A stretch of DNA of 6,078 nt. It comes from Clostridiales bacterium (lineage in GTDB: Bacteria; Bacillota_A; Clostridia; Tissierellales; Sedimentibacteraceae). The notes below the pieces were generated by a model, which saw nothing but the letters and a program-made list of their open reading frames with translations, was not told where the DNA came from and searched no databases. This document shows, in pieces, positions 1 to 5,488 of this stretch (the first letter of the stretch is position 1; each line of letters begins with the position of its first letter). Location: contig DOON01000147.1 in the NCBI GenBank assembly GCA_003514865.1, forward strand, positions 7,217 to 13,294, read 5' to 3'. The translations under genes were made by a program, and so were the position numbers.

Positions 1-323
1 CCAGCCTGACGCTCACTTAATTTTTTACCGCTGATAAAAGCTGTTATAAATTTCGGCAGCGACCCTCCAAAGGTCTCCTCAACAAAACATACACTTTGCT
101 TAGCGTAATATTCGTCTTTTGTAATCAGAGATGTGACCACAGCATTTTCATTTTGAAAAATGCTCTTTTCACATAACTTTTTCAGTACTGTATATGTTGT
201 AGACTTTTTCCAGTTCATTTCTTCTTCACATAGTTTCACAAGAACGCCGGAACCAATTGGCTCGTTCTGCCAAATTAATTCTGCAAACTTTTCTTCACTT
301 TCTGCAAGTTTATATTCCTTCAT
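1..323 (-). CDS. BlaI/MecI/CopY-family transcriptional repressor (partial, C-terminus outside window)
   Basis: Reading the minus strand from ATG at 323 gives 107 open codons to the window edge. The start follows a strong site, AAGGAGG (330-336). The protein begins MKEYKLAESEEKFAELIWQ and has the winged-helix pattern of penicillinase-type repressors at about residues 8-70, including the recognition-helix signature WKKSTTYTVLKKL (residues 38-50). In this family the N-terminal winged helix binds a dyad operator, the C-terminal helices dimerise, and many members are inactivated by a BlaR1/MecR1-type membrane protease encoded next door. Family members are usually about 120-130 residues, so only the last part is missing. 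A BlaR1-like gene would lie beyond position 1, which cannot be seen. The two dyads in its own promoter support autoregulation. The family call is confident; the signal sensed (beta-lactam, metal or other) is unknown. Confidence 0.9.
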   Translation of the reverse strand, partial: MKEYKLAESEEKFAELIWQNEPIGSGVLVKLCEEEMNWKKSTTYTVLKKLCEKSIFQNENAVVTSLITKDEYYAKQSVCFVEETFGGSLPKFITAFISGKKLSERQA

Positions 324-337
324 GATAAACCTCCTTG

Positions 338-354
338 GTCTATTCGGTATAGAC
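338..354. promoter_or_regulatory. Operator dyad 1, GTCTAT-N5-ATAGAC (downstream of the start site)
   Basis: A perfect 6-bp inverted repeat with 5-bp spacer, placed in the 5' leader of the BlaI-family gene just before its ribosome binding site. It matches the dyad at 367-383 and is centred 29 bp from it. BlaI-family repressors bind short dyads as dimers, often in pairs. That this repressor is the binder is inference from position. Confidence 0.6.
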
Positions 355-365
355 TTCATATTACA

Positions 366-394
366 AGTCTATATCTAATAGACCAAAATGTCAA
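366..394 (-). promoter_or_regulatory. Promoter of the BlaI-family repressor gene
   Basis: On the minus strand a perfect -35 TTGACA (389-394) is followed after 17 bp by TAGACT (366-371, 4 of 6 to TATAAT). A 15-bp alternative gives TATAGA (368-373). Transcription would start near 358, leaving a leader of about 35 nt. The upstream dyad lies between and over the -35/-10 elements, so a bound repressor would block RNA polymerase. Confidence 0.65.
367..383. promoter_or_regulatory. Operator dyad 2, GTCTAT-N5-ATAGAC (over the -10/spacer)
   Basis: Second perfect copy of the dyad, overlapping the -10 and spacer of the repressor promoter. The two dyads together form a larger symmetry: 20-bp arms (337-356 and 365-384) are inverted copies with two mismatches, so a pair of dimers could sit symmetrically. 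Confidence 0.65.
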
Positions 395-476
395 TAATGA
401 ATTCTTAAAAATATAATATTGCTATATTACCATTGCAATTGATGTGCCTCATTGTCCACAAAGCTCGAATTAAACA

Positions 477-505
477 TTCCCAAATATTGCATATTGTGAT
501 ATAAT
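477..505 (+). promoter_or_regulatory. Probable promoter of the csaA-like/agrA/agrC operon
   Basis: A perfect -10 TATAAT (500-505) lies 17 bp after TTCCCA (477-482), a 4-of-6 match to the -35 consensus. The start would be near 512, giving a leader of about 93 nt before the ATG at 605. No LytTR-like direct repeat with 21-22 bp period is visible upstream, so this operon looks constitutive or under other control. Confidence 0.5.
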
Positions 506-517
506 AGTTATATAAAA

Positions 518-537
518 CACAACTGTTGCTTGTTGTG
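518..537. repeat. Inverted repeat CACAAC-N8-GTTGTG in the operon leader
   Basis: A perfect 6-bp inverted repeat just downstream of the inferred start site. It could be a small 5' hairpin protecting the mRNA or an operator; nothing in the sequence decides which. It may also be chance in AT-rich DNA. Confidence 0.3.
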
Positions 538-604
538 AATTATAAATACATATTAGAGAAGTAACAATTATATATATTTTTCATTCTAAGGATGAGGAGA
601 CGTT

Positions 605-952
605 ATGGATACGATAAAACCGGAAATTACTATGAACGATTTAGAAAAAATTGATATCAGGGTTGGTACAATTAAGCTTGTGGAGGATATTGCTGAATCC
701 AATAAAATGGTCAAACTCACTGTTGATTTTGGTTCATTTGAGCGTACTATTCTTGTCGGAATGAAGAAGGAGAGGGAGAACCCAAAAGAAATAGAAGGCA
801 AACAGGCTTTGTTTGTGGTAAATTTAGCGCCGAAAAAAATGTTCAATCAATACTCTCATGGCATGTTATTTGATATAGGATATAACGACGGAATTATTCC
901 CGTTTTAGCAATGCCGGAAAAATTAGTTCCCAATGGGGCACAAGCAGGATAG
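605..952 (+). CDS. Small tRNA-binding-domain protein (CsaA / Trbp111 / MetRS C-terminal type)
   Basis: A 115-residue protein consisting of one OB-fold tRNA-binding domain. Visible family marks are the DIRVGTI strand (residues 17-23), the KLTVDFG segment (37-43), the GKQALFVVNLAPKK strand (65-78), the S-x-GML element (S84 to L88) and the end LVPNGAQAG. Family members are dimers that bind the outer corner of tRNA; the same domain ends many bacterial MetRS proteins, and B. subtilis CsaA has been described as a secretion-related chaperone. The start is set by GAGGAG (594-599) before ATG. The gene is first in the operon, and its stop codon TAG is part of the ribosome binding site of the response-regulator gene, which begins 12 bp later, so translation is probably coupled. 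The family is clear; whether it acts on tRNA, as a chaperone or in the Agr pathway is unknown. Confidence 0.85.
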   Translation: MDTIKPEITMNDLEKIDIRVGTIKLVEDIAESNKMVKLTVDFGSFERTILVGMKKERENPKEIEGKQALFVVNLAPKKMFNQYSHGMLFDIGYNDGIIPVLAMPEKLVPNGAQAG

Positions 953-964
953 GAGGGAATATCT

Positions 965-1687
965 ATGCTGAAAATTGCTGTATGTGACGATGTTGGTGAG
1001 ATTTGTGCGGAGCTCGAAAATATTATCTTGGATTTTCAGAAGCAATCAGGTGTAGAATTATCTGTAGATATATTTTTTTCAGGAGAAGGGCTTATAAATT
1101 ACATTAAAAACGGCAATAACTTTGATTTGATTTTTTTAGATATAGAGCTTGGTAAAATCAACGGAGTAGAGGTGGGACATTTTATAAGAGATAAAATGGA
1201 AGATTACATAACGAAGATAGTGTATATTTCATCAAAGAACGGTTATGACAGACAACTGCTTGATGTGCAGCCACTACATTTTTTAACGAAACCTTTGGAC
1301 AAGAACATGGTGGTAAATGACATAAGGTTGGCTATAAAGATTATAGGGATAGAAAATAATACATTTTCATTTAATATAGGCAGCGAAACTGAAACAGTTC
1401 CATTTAAGGATATAATATATTTTGAATGCTCAGGGAGACAAATGAAACTGATTTCCTTCAACAATGTGTTTTGCTTTTACGGAACTATTTCTTCTGTTTT
1501 GTCTAATATTCCTAAAGATATTTTTATGGTTCCTCATCGTTCATATATTGTAAATTATGACCATGTTAAAAGTATTAATAGAAGTGAAATAAAAATGTGC
1601 AATGGAGATATTATTCCTATCAGCAGATTGAAGTTAAAAGAGATAAAGGACTTCCACGCCATGTATGAGGAGGAAAGATACAAATGA
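965..1687 (+). CDS. agrA: LytTR-family response regulator, AgrA-like
   Basis: A 240-residue two-domain regulator. The receiver domain (about 1-125) has the acidic pair D8/D9 in VCDDV, the phosphoacceptor D59 in LIFLDIELG, a Ser in the switch position (YISS, 87-90) and the conserved lysine K109 in LTKP. The LytTR DNA-binding domain (about 134-237) shows IIYFECSGRQMKLIS, the FMVPHRSYIVNYDHV block (187-201) and the ending IPISRLKLKEIKDF, all typical. Length matches AgrA (about 240). LytTR proteins bind pairs of 9-bp direct repeats about one helical turn apart, and such a pair stands upstream of agrD at 2995-3030. The ribosome binding site AGGAGGG (951-957) fixes the start. The gene overlaps the kinase gene by 4 bp (ATGA), so the two are co-translated as a pair. 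The agrA name rests on domain type plus the agrC, agrD and agrB genes beside it. Confidence 0.93.
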   Translation: MLKIAVCDDVGEICAELENIILDFQKQSGVELSVDIFFSGEGLINYIKNGNNFDLIFLDIELGKINGVEVGHFIRDKMEDYITKIVYISSKNGYDRQLLDVQPLHFLTKPLDKNMVVNDIRLAIKIIGIENNTFSFNIGSETETVPFKDIIYFECSGRQMKLISFNNVFCFYGTISSVLSNIPKDIFMVPHRSYIVNYDHVKSINRSEIKMCNGDIIPISRLKLKEIKDFHAMYEEERYK

Positions 1688-2949
1688 TGAGCTCGTATGA
1701 AATCACCTACGCTATATCAAATATATTTGGAACCTACGTCATATATAAAATGCTTAGGCTGTTCTTTGATAAACCATGTACAAGCAAGAAAACAGAGGCT
1801 ATTTCATATGTTATTTATTATTTTGCAAATTTATTGATGTTTTTTACAGTAAGAAAGCCTATTGTGCTTCTTGTAATGAATGTTTGTCTATTTTTCTGCC
1901 TGTCGCTCAATTACCAGGCTTCACTTGCTAAAAAGGTTATTTTTTCAGGTATATCATTTATGGTTTTGATGCTGGTTGAAACATTGGTCGCCGTTCTTAC
2001 GGGATATTTTGCAATACCTGTTTTCAGCAATAGTGAATATAATTCCGAAATTGGATTGGTATTGATACGAATTTTTTCAATGATGCTCGTTATTATACTC
2101 ACTAATCTTAAAAATATAAGAAATGATATTCCAGTGCCAAATTTTTATTGGTTCAGTACAATTTTTGTTTCTGCAGCATCATTGTATCAATTTATAAGCT
2201 TTTTTACGCATGGAAGCTTCAATAGAATTGAAATGGCAATGCTGATTGTTTCAATTCTGGGAACTAATTTTGCCATACTGTTTTTATACGACACATTATA
2301 TCTCTCATTTTCTGCAAAAACAGAGAAAATTCTTTTAGAGCAGCAGAACAGAGCTTACGAAAAACAATTTGATTTGATGCAGCAGTCGCTTGATTCGGTA
2401 CAGATTATCAGGCATGACATACAAAATCATATGATTGCTTTGAAAAGTCTGAGTAATGAAGACATAAAACTGAACGAATACATAGACAATATTATTTCAT
2501 CCGTTGATTCCAGGACACTTTATTCAAAATCAGAGAACATAATTATACACAGTATTTTGAACTACAAGCTGCAGGCAATAGCAAATATAGATATAAAATT
2601 AGAGGTAGATGTAATCGTTCCGAAAAAGTTAAACATATCTGAATATGATATGACAGTTATACTTGGCAATCTCATTGACAATGCAATTACAGCATTGAAG
2701 AAGTGCAGCAGTGAAATGCTTTTATCTGTTAAGATTAACTATAGCAAGGGCAATGTTATAATAACCATAAGTAACACATACAATGGTGAAATAAAAGAAG
2801 AAAACGGAACATTACTTACTTCGAAAAATGGAAAAAATCATGGAATGGGGCTAAGGAGTGTAGAAGAAGCCGTTAAAAGAAATGATGGTCATATGAAAGT
2901 ATATTATGATAGTGAAATCTTTAAAATTACGGTCTTATTGCCGGAATAA
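1684..2949 (+). CDS. agrC: AgrC-like membrane sensor histidine kinase
   Basis: A 421-residue kinase. The N-terminal half has about six or seven membrane segments (roughly residues 7-24, 41-56, 58-75, 84-111, 124-141, 156-174, 183-205), the polytopic sensor of peptide-pheromone kinases. A coiled linker (210-240) leads to the H-box IIRHDIQNHMIAL with the phosphorylated H244. A GHKL ATPase follows: N-box LGNLIDNAITAL (N329, D332, N333) and G-box HGMGLRSVEEAV (G387, G389), before the final strands. This is the HPK10/AgrC arrangement, where the RHD motif and short ATPase without an F-box are normal. The first of two tandem ATG codons (1684) is chosen because AGGAGG (1668-1673) stands 10 nt before it. 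The likely ligand is the cyclic peptide from agrD, and the partner is the response regulator just upstream. A terminator follows at once. Confidence 0.93.
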   Translation: MMSSYEITYAISNIFGTYVIYKMLRLFFDKPCTSKKTEAISYVIYYFANLLMFFTVRKPIVLLVMNVCLFFCLSLNYQASLAKKVIFSGISFMVLMLVETLVAVLTGYFAIPVFSNSEYNSEIGLVLIRIFSMMLVIILTNLKNIRNDIPVPNFYWFSTIFVSAASLYQFISFFTHGSFNRIEMAMLIVSILGTNFAILFLYDTLYLSFSAKTEKILLEQQNRAYEKQFDLMQQSLDSVQIIRHDIQNHMIALKSLSNEDIKLNEYIDNIISSVDSRTLYSKSENIIIHSILNYKLQAIANIDIKLEVDVIVPKKLNISEYDMTVILGNLIDNAITALKKCSSEMLLSVKINYSKGNVIITISNTYNGEIKEENGTLLTSKNGKNHGMGLRSVEEAVKRNDGHMKVYYDSEIFKITVLLPE

Positions 2950-2952
2950 GAG

Positions 2953-2980
2953 CAGATTTGAATTTCGAGTCTGTTTTTTT
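2953..2980 (+). terminator. Rho-independent terminator after agrC
   Basis: The arms CAGATTTG (2953-2960) and CGAGTCTG (2966-2973) pair over 8 bp, including G-U pairs, around a 5-nt loop, and are followed by seven T residues (2974-2980). It begins 4 bp after the agrC stop and separates the agrA/agrC transcript from agrDB. Confidence 0.75.
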
Positions 2981-2994
2981 GCTTTTGAGAATCG

Positions 2995-3030
2995 ACATTT
3001 CATTACAAAAAAACACACATTTCATTACAA
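2995..3030 (+). promoter_or_regulatory. Tandem LytTR (AgrA-type) binding site upstream of agrD
   Basis: A perfect 14-bp direct repeat, ACATTTCATTACAA, occurs at 2995-3008 and 3017-3030, with a 22-bp period. The first nine bases, ACATTTCAT, agree at 8 of 9 positions with the LytTR consensus [TA][AC][CA]GTTN[AG][TG]. Staphylococcal AgrA sites are likewise two 9-bp direct repeats separated by 12-13 bp just before a poor -35 box. Here the second repeat ends 3 bp before the expected -35 of the agrD promoter. Binding by the local regulator is inferred, not shown. Confidence 0.75.
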
Positions 3031-3033
3031 CAA

Positions 3034-3062
3034 ACGGCACAATTTAAAATATTTGATATAAT
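3034..3062 (+). promoter_or_regulatory. Activator-dependent promoter of agrD-agrB
   Basis: A perfect -10 TATAAT (3057-3062) lies 17 bp after ACGGCA (3034-3039), which matches the -35 consensus at only 3 of 6 positions. A good -10 with a poor -35 beside paired activator sites is the classic layout of an AgrA-activated promoter. The start would fall near 3069, about 25 nt before the agrD ATG. Confidence 0.65.
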
Positions 3063-3093
3063 AAGGAAAAAGTATAAGAAAGGGGTAATGCTT

Positions 3094-3237
3094 ATGAAAA
3101 GATATGTTATGAAATTAACAAAATATTTGGCAGTCTTCGCGCTAATGATTACAGCATTGAATGTTAATACTACATGTTTGTTTGTCGCCCATCAGCCAAA
3201 GCTGCCAACTGGAGCTAATAAGCTTCGCAAATTCTAA
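3094..3237 (+). CDS. agrD: AgrD-like cyclic thiolactone autoinducer precursor (47 aa)
   Basis: A small gene for the quorum-sensing pro-peptide. Residues 1-24 form a basic, hydrophobic leader (MKRYVMKLTKYLAVFALMIT) of the membrane-anchoring kind. The signal region follows: N-T-T-C28-L-F-V-A, then HQPKLP and a polar, basic tail ending NKLRKF. In known AgrD proteins the Cys sulfur closes a ring with the residue four places on, AgrB cuts after that residue, and a proline stands six residues after the cut. Here that gives the ring CLFVA and puts P38 in place; the QP-x-x-P tail is typical of clostridial AgrD. The start at 3094 lies 8 nt after AGGGG (3081-3085); the in-frame ATG at 3088 is too close to it. 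The stop is 2 bp before agrB, as expected for a substrate-protease pair. The leader-side trimming point, and so the final peptide length, cannot be read from the sequence. Confidence 0.88.
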   Translation: MKRYVMKLTKYLAVFALMITALNVNTTCLFVAHQPKLPTGANKLRKF

Positions 3238-3239
3238 TT

Positions 3240-3803
3240 ATGTATGGTGTTTGTGAAAAGGCAACGGATCTAATGGTTCAAAACCAGATAATATCCTCAG
3301 AAGACAGAGAAATATATGCATATGGGCTTAAGCAGAGTTTTATACTTTTGGTCAACATATTTACAACCTTGCTCATAGGATTTGTTTTTAATAAAACTAC
3401 TGAAACTATAGTCTTTCTTGCTGCATATATACCTCTAAGAGTATATGCCGGGGGATATCACGCAAGAACACAGACCGGATGTTATATTTTTTCTGTAGTG
3501 ATGATAGTTTCAGTATTTTTGGCAATGGAGTTTATACCATGGACAAACTTTATTTGTATAACAATTTCTATAGTTTCCTCATTGATCATATTTTATCTCT
3601 CACCGGTGGAAGATACGAACAAGCCATTAGATGCTGCCGAGGTAAAAGTGTATGGGAAGAAAGCCAGGATAATACTTGGCGTGGAGTTGGGTGTTTTGGT
3701 TTTGTTGATGGGTTTTGGAGTTGAAAGTGTCATTGTAAGTATGTCAATTTCATTGGTTGTATTGAGTTTTATGTCAATTTTAGGGATAATGTTTAAGAAA
3801 TAG
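3240..3803 (+). CDS. agrB: AgrB-family peptide-processing membrane protease
   Basis: A 187-residue member of the accessory gene regulator B family, which cleaves AgrD at its C-terminal side and forms the thiolactone. The catalytic pair is visible as H74 (AGGYHA) and C81 (TGCYIF), seven residues apart as in staphylococcal AgrB. The cytosolic N-terminus keeps the family pattern (ATDLMVQNQIISSEDREIYAYGL), and SPVEDTNKPLD (121-131) is the conserved loop before the last membrane segments. Hydrophobic stretches lie near 33-50, 55-66, 82-99, 103-120, 143-160 and 163-184. No ribosome binding site stands directly before ATG 3240; the start lies 2 bp after the agrD stop, so it is probably translated by coupling. 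No second agrD follows it. No terminator is evident in the next 137 bp, so read-through into the secreted-protein gene is possible. Confidence 0.95.
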   Translation: MYGVCEKATDLMVQNQIISSEDREIYAYGLKQSFILLVNIFTTLLIGFVFNKTTETIVFLAAYIPLRVYAGGYHARTQTGCYIFSVVMIVSVFLAMEFIPWTNFICITISIVSSLIIFYLSPVEDTNKPLDAAEVKVYGKKARIILGVELGVLVLLMGFGVESVIVSMSISLVVLSFMSILGIMFKK

Positions 3804-3841
3804 TTATAGAAATGTGTAATGATAGTATGAATATAAATTAT

Positions 3842-3870
3842 TTGTCTTCTGCTTAGTCACCGGTCATAAA
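3842..3870 (+). promoter_or_regulatory. Weak candidate promoter before the secreted-protein gene
   Basis: TTGTCT (3842-3847) and CATAAA (3865-3870) are 17 bp apart, each 4 of 6 to consensus. The alternative is transcription from the agrD promoter through agrB, as no terminator is seen between them. No LytTR-like repeat pair is visible here. Confidence 0.25.
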
Positions 3871-3940
3871 TGGAGAAAAGAAGTTGAAAGAATTAATTCA
3901 AATAGAAGCGAAAAACCATAAGATTTTAGGAGGAAAATTC

Positions 3941-4735
3941 ATGAAAAGAACAAAGAAAATTATCAGTTTATTATTAATAGTGTTTATGATGTTTAATTGC
4001 CAAGTACCTGCATTAGCTTCGGCAATAAGTACAGTAGAAGAAATTGAGGTTGCTAATTATACAACAAAAGAAGGGGTAAAAGTTGTGCTTACTGCAGAAG
4101 GTTACCTTGTTAGACAATATGAAAACGGAATATTGGTAGCAGATGCAAGACCAAATGATAGAAATGACAAGATAATAAGTAGGGAATATTTAAATGGCAA
4201 ACTTGATAAATCTACTACTATGGATGTTAATGTTATGTCAGGCCAGCCTACATTACTTAATAGCTATTCTTATCTAGGTACTATGTATTATACTAATCCT
4301 ATAATGCAAGATCAAAAGAATATAAAAACATATTTATATATCTCTTATATGCCTGATCAAGCGCATGTTATTTATGCAGGGACTTATAAGTTGGTTGCCA
4401 TAATTGCAAGTACAGCTATTGGTCTTAATGTATCACCAACAATAGCAGGTGGAATAATAGGTTCCATATTTGGCGAAGTTGCCTCGGTTACTTTAGCTGA
4501 AGCGTTTTCGGTAAGATGCAATTTGTGGAAATATACATGGAAAGGTACAAGTACTCCAAACACTAGCTATCCAGATGGTTTTCACTATGGTACAAAAGCT
4601 CAGGTTGTATCAACCGGAAACTTATACAATGAAGGATATTCTAATGTTACTGATTGGAAAAACAATAGAATCTTCCAAAGATTAATGTATTATAATGTAT
4701 ATGGAATAGAAGTTTACCCAGATTATTGTCAATAA
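3941..4735 (+). CDS. Secreted protein of unknown function (264 aa)
   Basis: I do not recognise this protein. It begins with a clear Sec signal peptide: basic MKRTKK, hydrophobic core IISLLLIVFMMF, and PALASA with likely cleavage near residues 26-28. The Cys in FNC (20) is not in a lipobox, so a lipoprotein is unlikely. The mature protein starts with a beta-rich, charged part (about 30-135, with VRQYENGILVADARP). It continues with a hydrophobic Gly/Ala-rich stretch (about 145-190, including PTIAGGIIGSIFGEVASV) that could enter a membrane, and ends with an aromatic-rich domain (W196, W200, many Tyr). The two mature Cys, C193 and C263, could form a disulfide. The start is chosen because AGGAGG (3928-3933) lies 7 nt before ATG and the signal peptide begins there. 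It lies 137 bp after agrB, so it could be a quorum-controlled exoprotein or bacteriocin-like toxin; this is inference from place and type. Confidence 0.8.
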   Translation: MKRTKKIISLLLIVFMMFNCQVPALASAISTVEEIEVANYTTKEGVKVVLTAEGYLVRQYENGILVADARPNDRNDKIISREYLNGKLDKSTTMDVNVMSGQPTLLNSYSYLGTMYYTNPIMQDQKNIKTYLYISYMPDQAHVIYAGTYKLVAIIASTAIGLNVSPTIAGGIIGSIFGEVASVTLAEAFSVRCNLWKYTWKGTSTPNTSYPDGFHYGTKAQVVSTGNLYNEGYSNVTDWKNNRIFQRLMYYNVYGIEVYPDYCQ

Positions 4736-4786
4736 ATCAAAAAAATAGTTGTTTAAAGAAGAAATAGATTTGCGAATATATTTTTG

Positions 4787-4813
4787 TTGAAAAACTAATT
4801 AAATTTTTATAAT
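4787..4813 (+). promoter_or_regulatory. Candidate promoter before the four-segment membrane protein gene
   Basis: TTGAAA (4787-4792, 5 of 6) and a perfect TATAAT (4808-4813) are separated by 15 bp, shorter than usual. TTGTTG (4784-4789) with an 18-bp spacer is an alternative -35. The transcript would start near 4820, inside the first arm of the inverted repeat at 4816-4868. Confidence 0.45.
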
Positions 4814-4815
4814 AT

Positions 4816-4868
4816 GAATAAGGGGAATGATTTATGTTATTTCTATATATATAAATTAACCCTTATTC
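4816..4868. repeat. 9-bp perfect inverted repeat in the leader (GAATAAGGG / CCCTTATTC)
   Basis: The arms at 4816-4824 and 4860-4868 enclose 35 bp. In RNA this would be a long-loop hairpin before the ribosome binding site AGGAG (4890-4894) of the downstream gene. The first arm also contains AGGGG placed before a six-codon ORF (ATG 4834), so the hairpin would hide that false start. It has no T-run and is not a good terminator. A protein operator or a chance repeat is equally possible. Confidence 0.35.
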
Positions 4869-4902
4869 TTCTATTTTATATTTACAAACAGGAGTCCTCA
4901 AA

Positions 4903-5460
4903 ATGAAATTATTAATAGGTATCATCAGTTTTATAATATTTCTTATCGTTAAAGATACAAAACCAATGAAAAAAGCAAGAGAAAGAAAAACGAATTGGAT
5001 TATTGAAGGTCTTATCATTTTTTTTATGCTTGCATTTTTATTATTTCATTATTTTTATAGTTCAGTAAGTATTGATGACTTTAATGTAATAGAAAAGATG
5101 CATGAAGAAAAAGGAGTGCTTATCTATATTATTTCGGAAGATGGACAAGAAAAATACTTAATACTAAAAAGAGCGGGAATTTTAAACAAATTATTTTTTG
5201 AAATGAAAACCCCAGTTAATAATATGCCTGCCAGGGAGATAATAGAAACTTTTAAGTATACGCATTACATTGACATGGAGAATTCTGTAATAACTCATAC
5301 CTACGAAAAAAGGTGGGATGACATATTATACTATTGGATAATGTCAATTATCATTGTATATAATGTACGAGATTTTGAAAAAGCATCGAAAATGGATAAA
5401 ATAATTGTTGGTTCATGGCTTATGATGGTCCTTGGCATGACTGTTTTTGTTATATTTTGA
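4903..5460 (+). CDS. Membrane protein of unknown function, four predicted segments (185 aa)
   Basis: I do not recognise this protein. Hydrophobic segments are seen at about 3-16, 33-52, 141-154 and 166-184. A basic loop lies between the first two (KKARERK, 23-29) and a polar domain of about 85 residues (55-140) in the middle. The positive loop suggests that the short 17-32 loop is cytoplasmic; the central domain would then also be cytoplasmic only if segment 1 and segment 2 form a hairpin, which the sequence cannot settle. No catalytic motif, Cys pair or ATP-binding site is visible. The start is supported by AGGAG (4890-4894) 8 nt upstream. It stands 167 bp after the secreted-protein gene and has its own likely promoter. 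A role as immunity or partner protein for that product is a guess from order and size alone. Confidence 0.7.
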   Translation: MKLLIGIISFIIFLIVKDTKPMKKARERKTNWIIEGLIIFFMLAFLLFHYFYSSVSIDDFNVIEKMHEEKGVLIYIISEDGQEKYLILKRAGILNKLFFEMKTPVNNMPAREIIETFKYTHYIDMENSVITHTYEKRWDDILYYWIMSIIIVYNVRDFEKASKMDKIIVGSWLMMVLGMTVFVIF

Positions 5461-5488
5461 CGTAGCTTTCTGTAAAAATTGTACATAG

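Noticed and set aside
160..378. Plus-strand ORF of 72 codons
   Set aside because: It runs antisense to the BlaI-family gene and its operators, and has no ribosome binding site.
415..490. AATATTGC direct repeat at 415-422 and 483-490 as a LytTR site for the agrA operon
   Set aside because: The 68-bp period and lack of the LytTR core do not fit; it is likely chance in AT-rich DNA.
586..846. Minus-strand ORF of 86 codons
   Set aside because: It is antisense to the clear tRNA-binding-domain gene, and its Ser/Ile/Phe-rich product is typical of a shadow frame.
1243..1464. Minus-strand ORF of 73 codons
   Set aside because: It lies antisense within the LytTR regulator gene, without supporting signals.
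1911..2102. Minus-strand ORF of 63 codons
   Set aside because: It lies antisense within the kinase gene, without supporting signals.
3088..3093. Alternative in-frame ATG for agrD at 3088
   Set aside because: It is only 2 nt after AGGGG, too close for initiation; 3094 has 8 nt spacing.
3479..3724. Plus-strand ORF of 81 codons in another frame of agrB
   Set aside because: agrB has catalytic and family motifs throughout this part, so this is a shadow.
3884..3940. TTG start at 3884 adding 19 residues to the secreted protein
   Set aside because: The ATG at 3941 has AGGAGG at 7 nt and begins a proper signal peptide; the extension would bury it.
3804..3940. Second agrD-like peptide after agrB, as in the staphylococcal order
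   Set aside because: No short frame here has a leader, a Cys and the proline tail.
3998..4003. Lipoprotein Cys in the signal peptide of the secreted protein (residue 20)
   Set aside because: The preceding residues (MFN) do not form a lipobox, and an A-x-A signal peptidase I site lies just after it.
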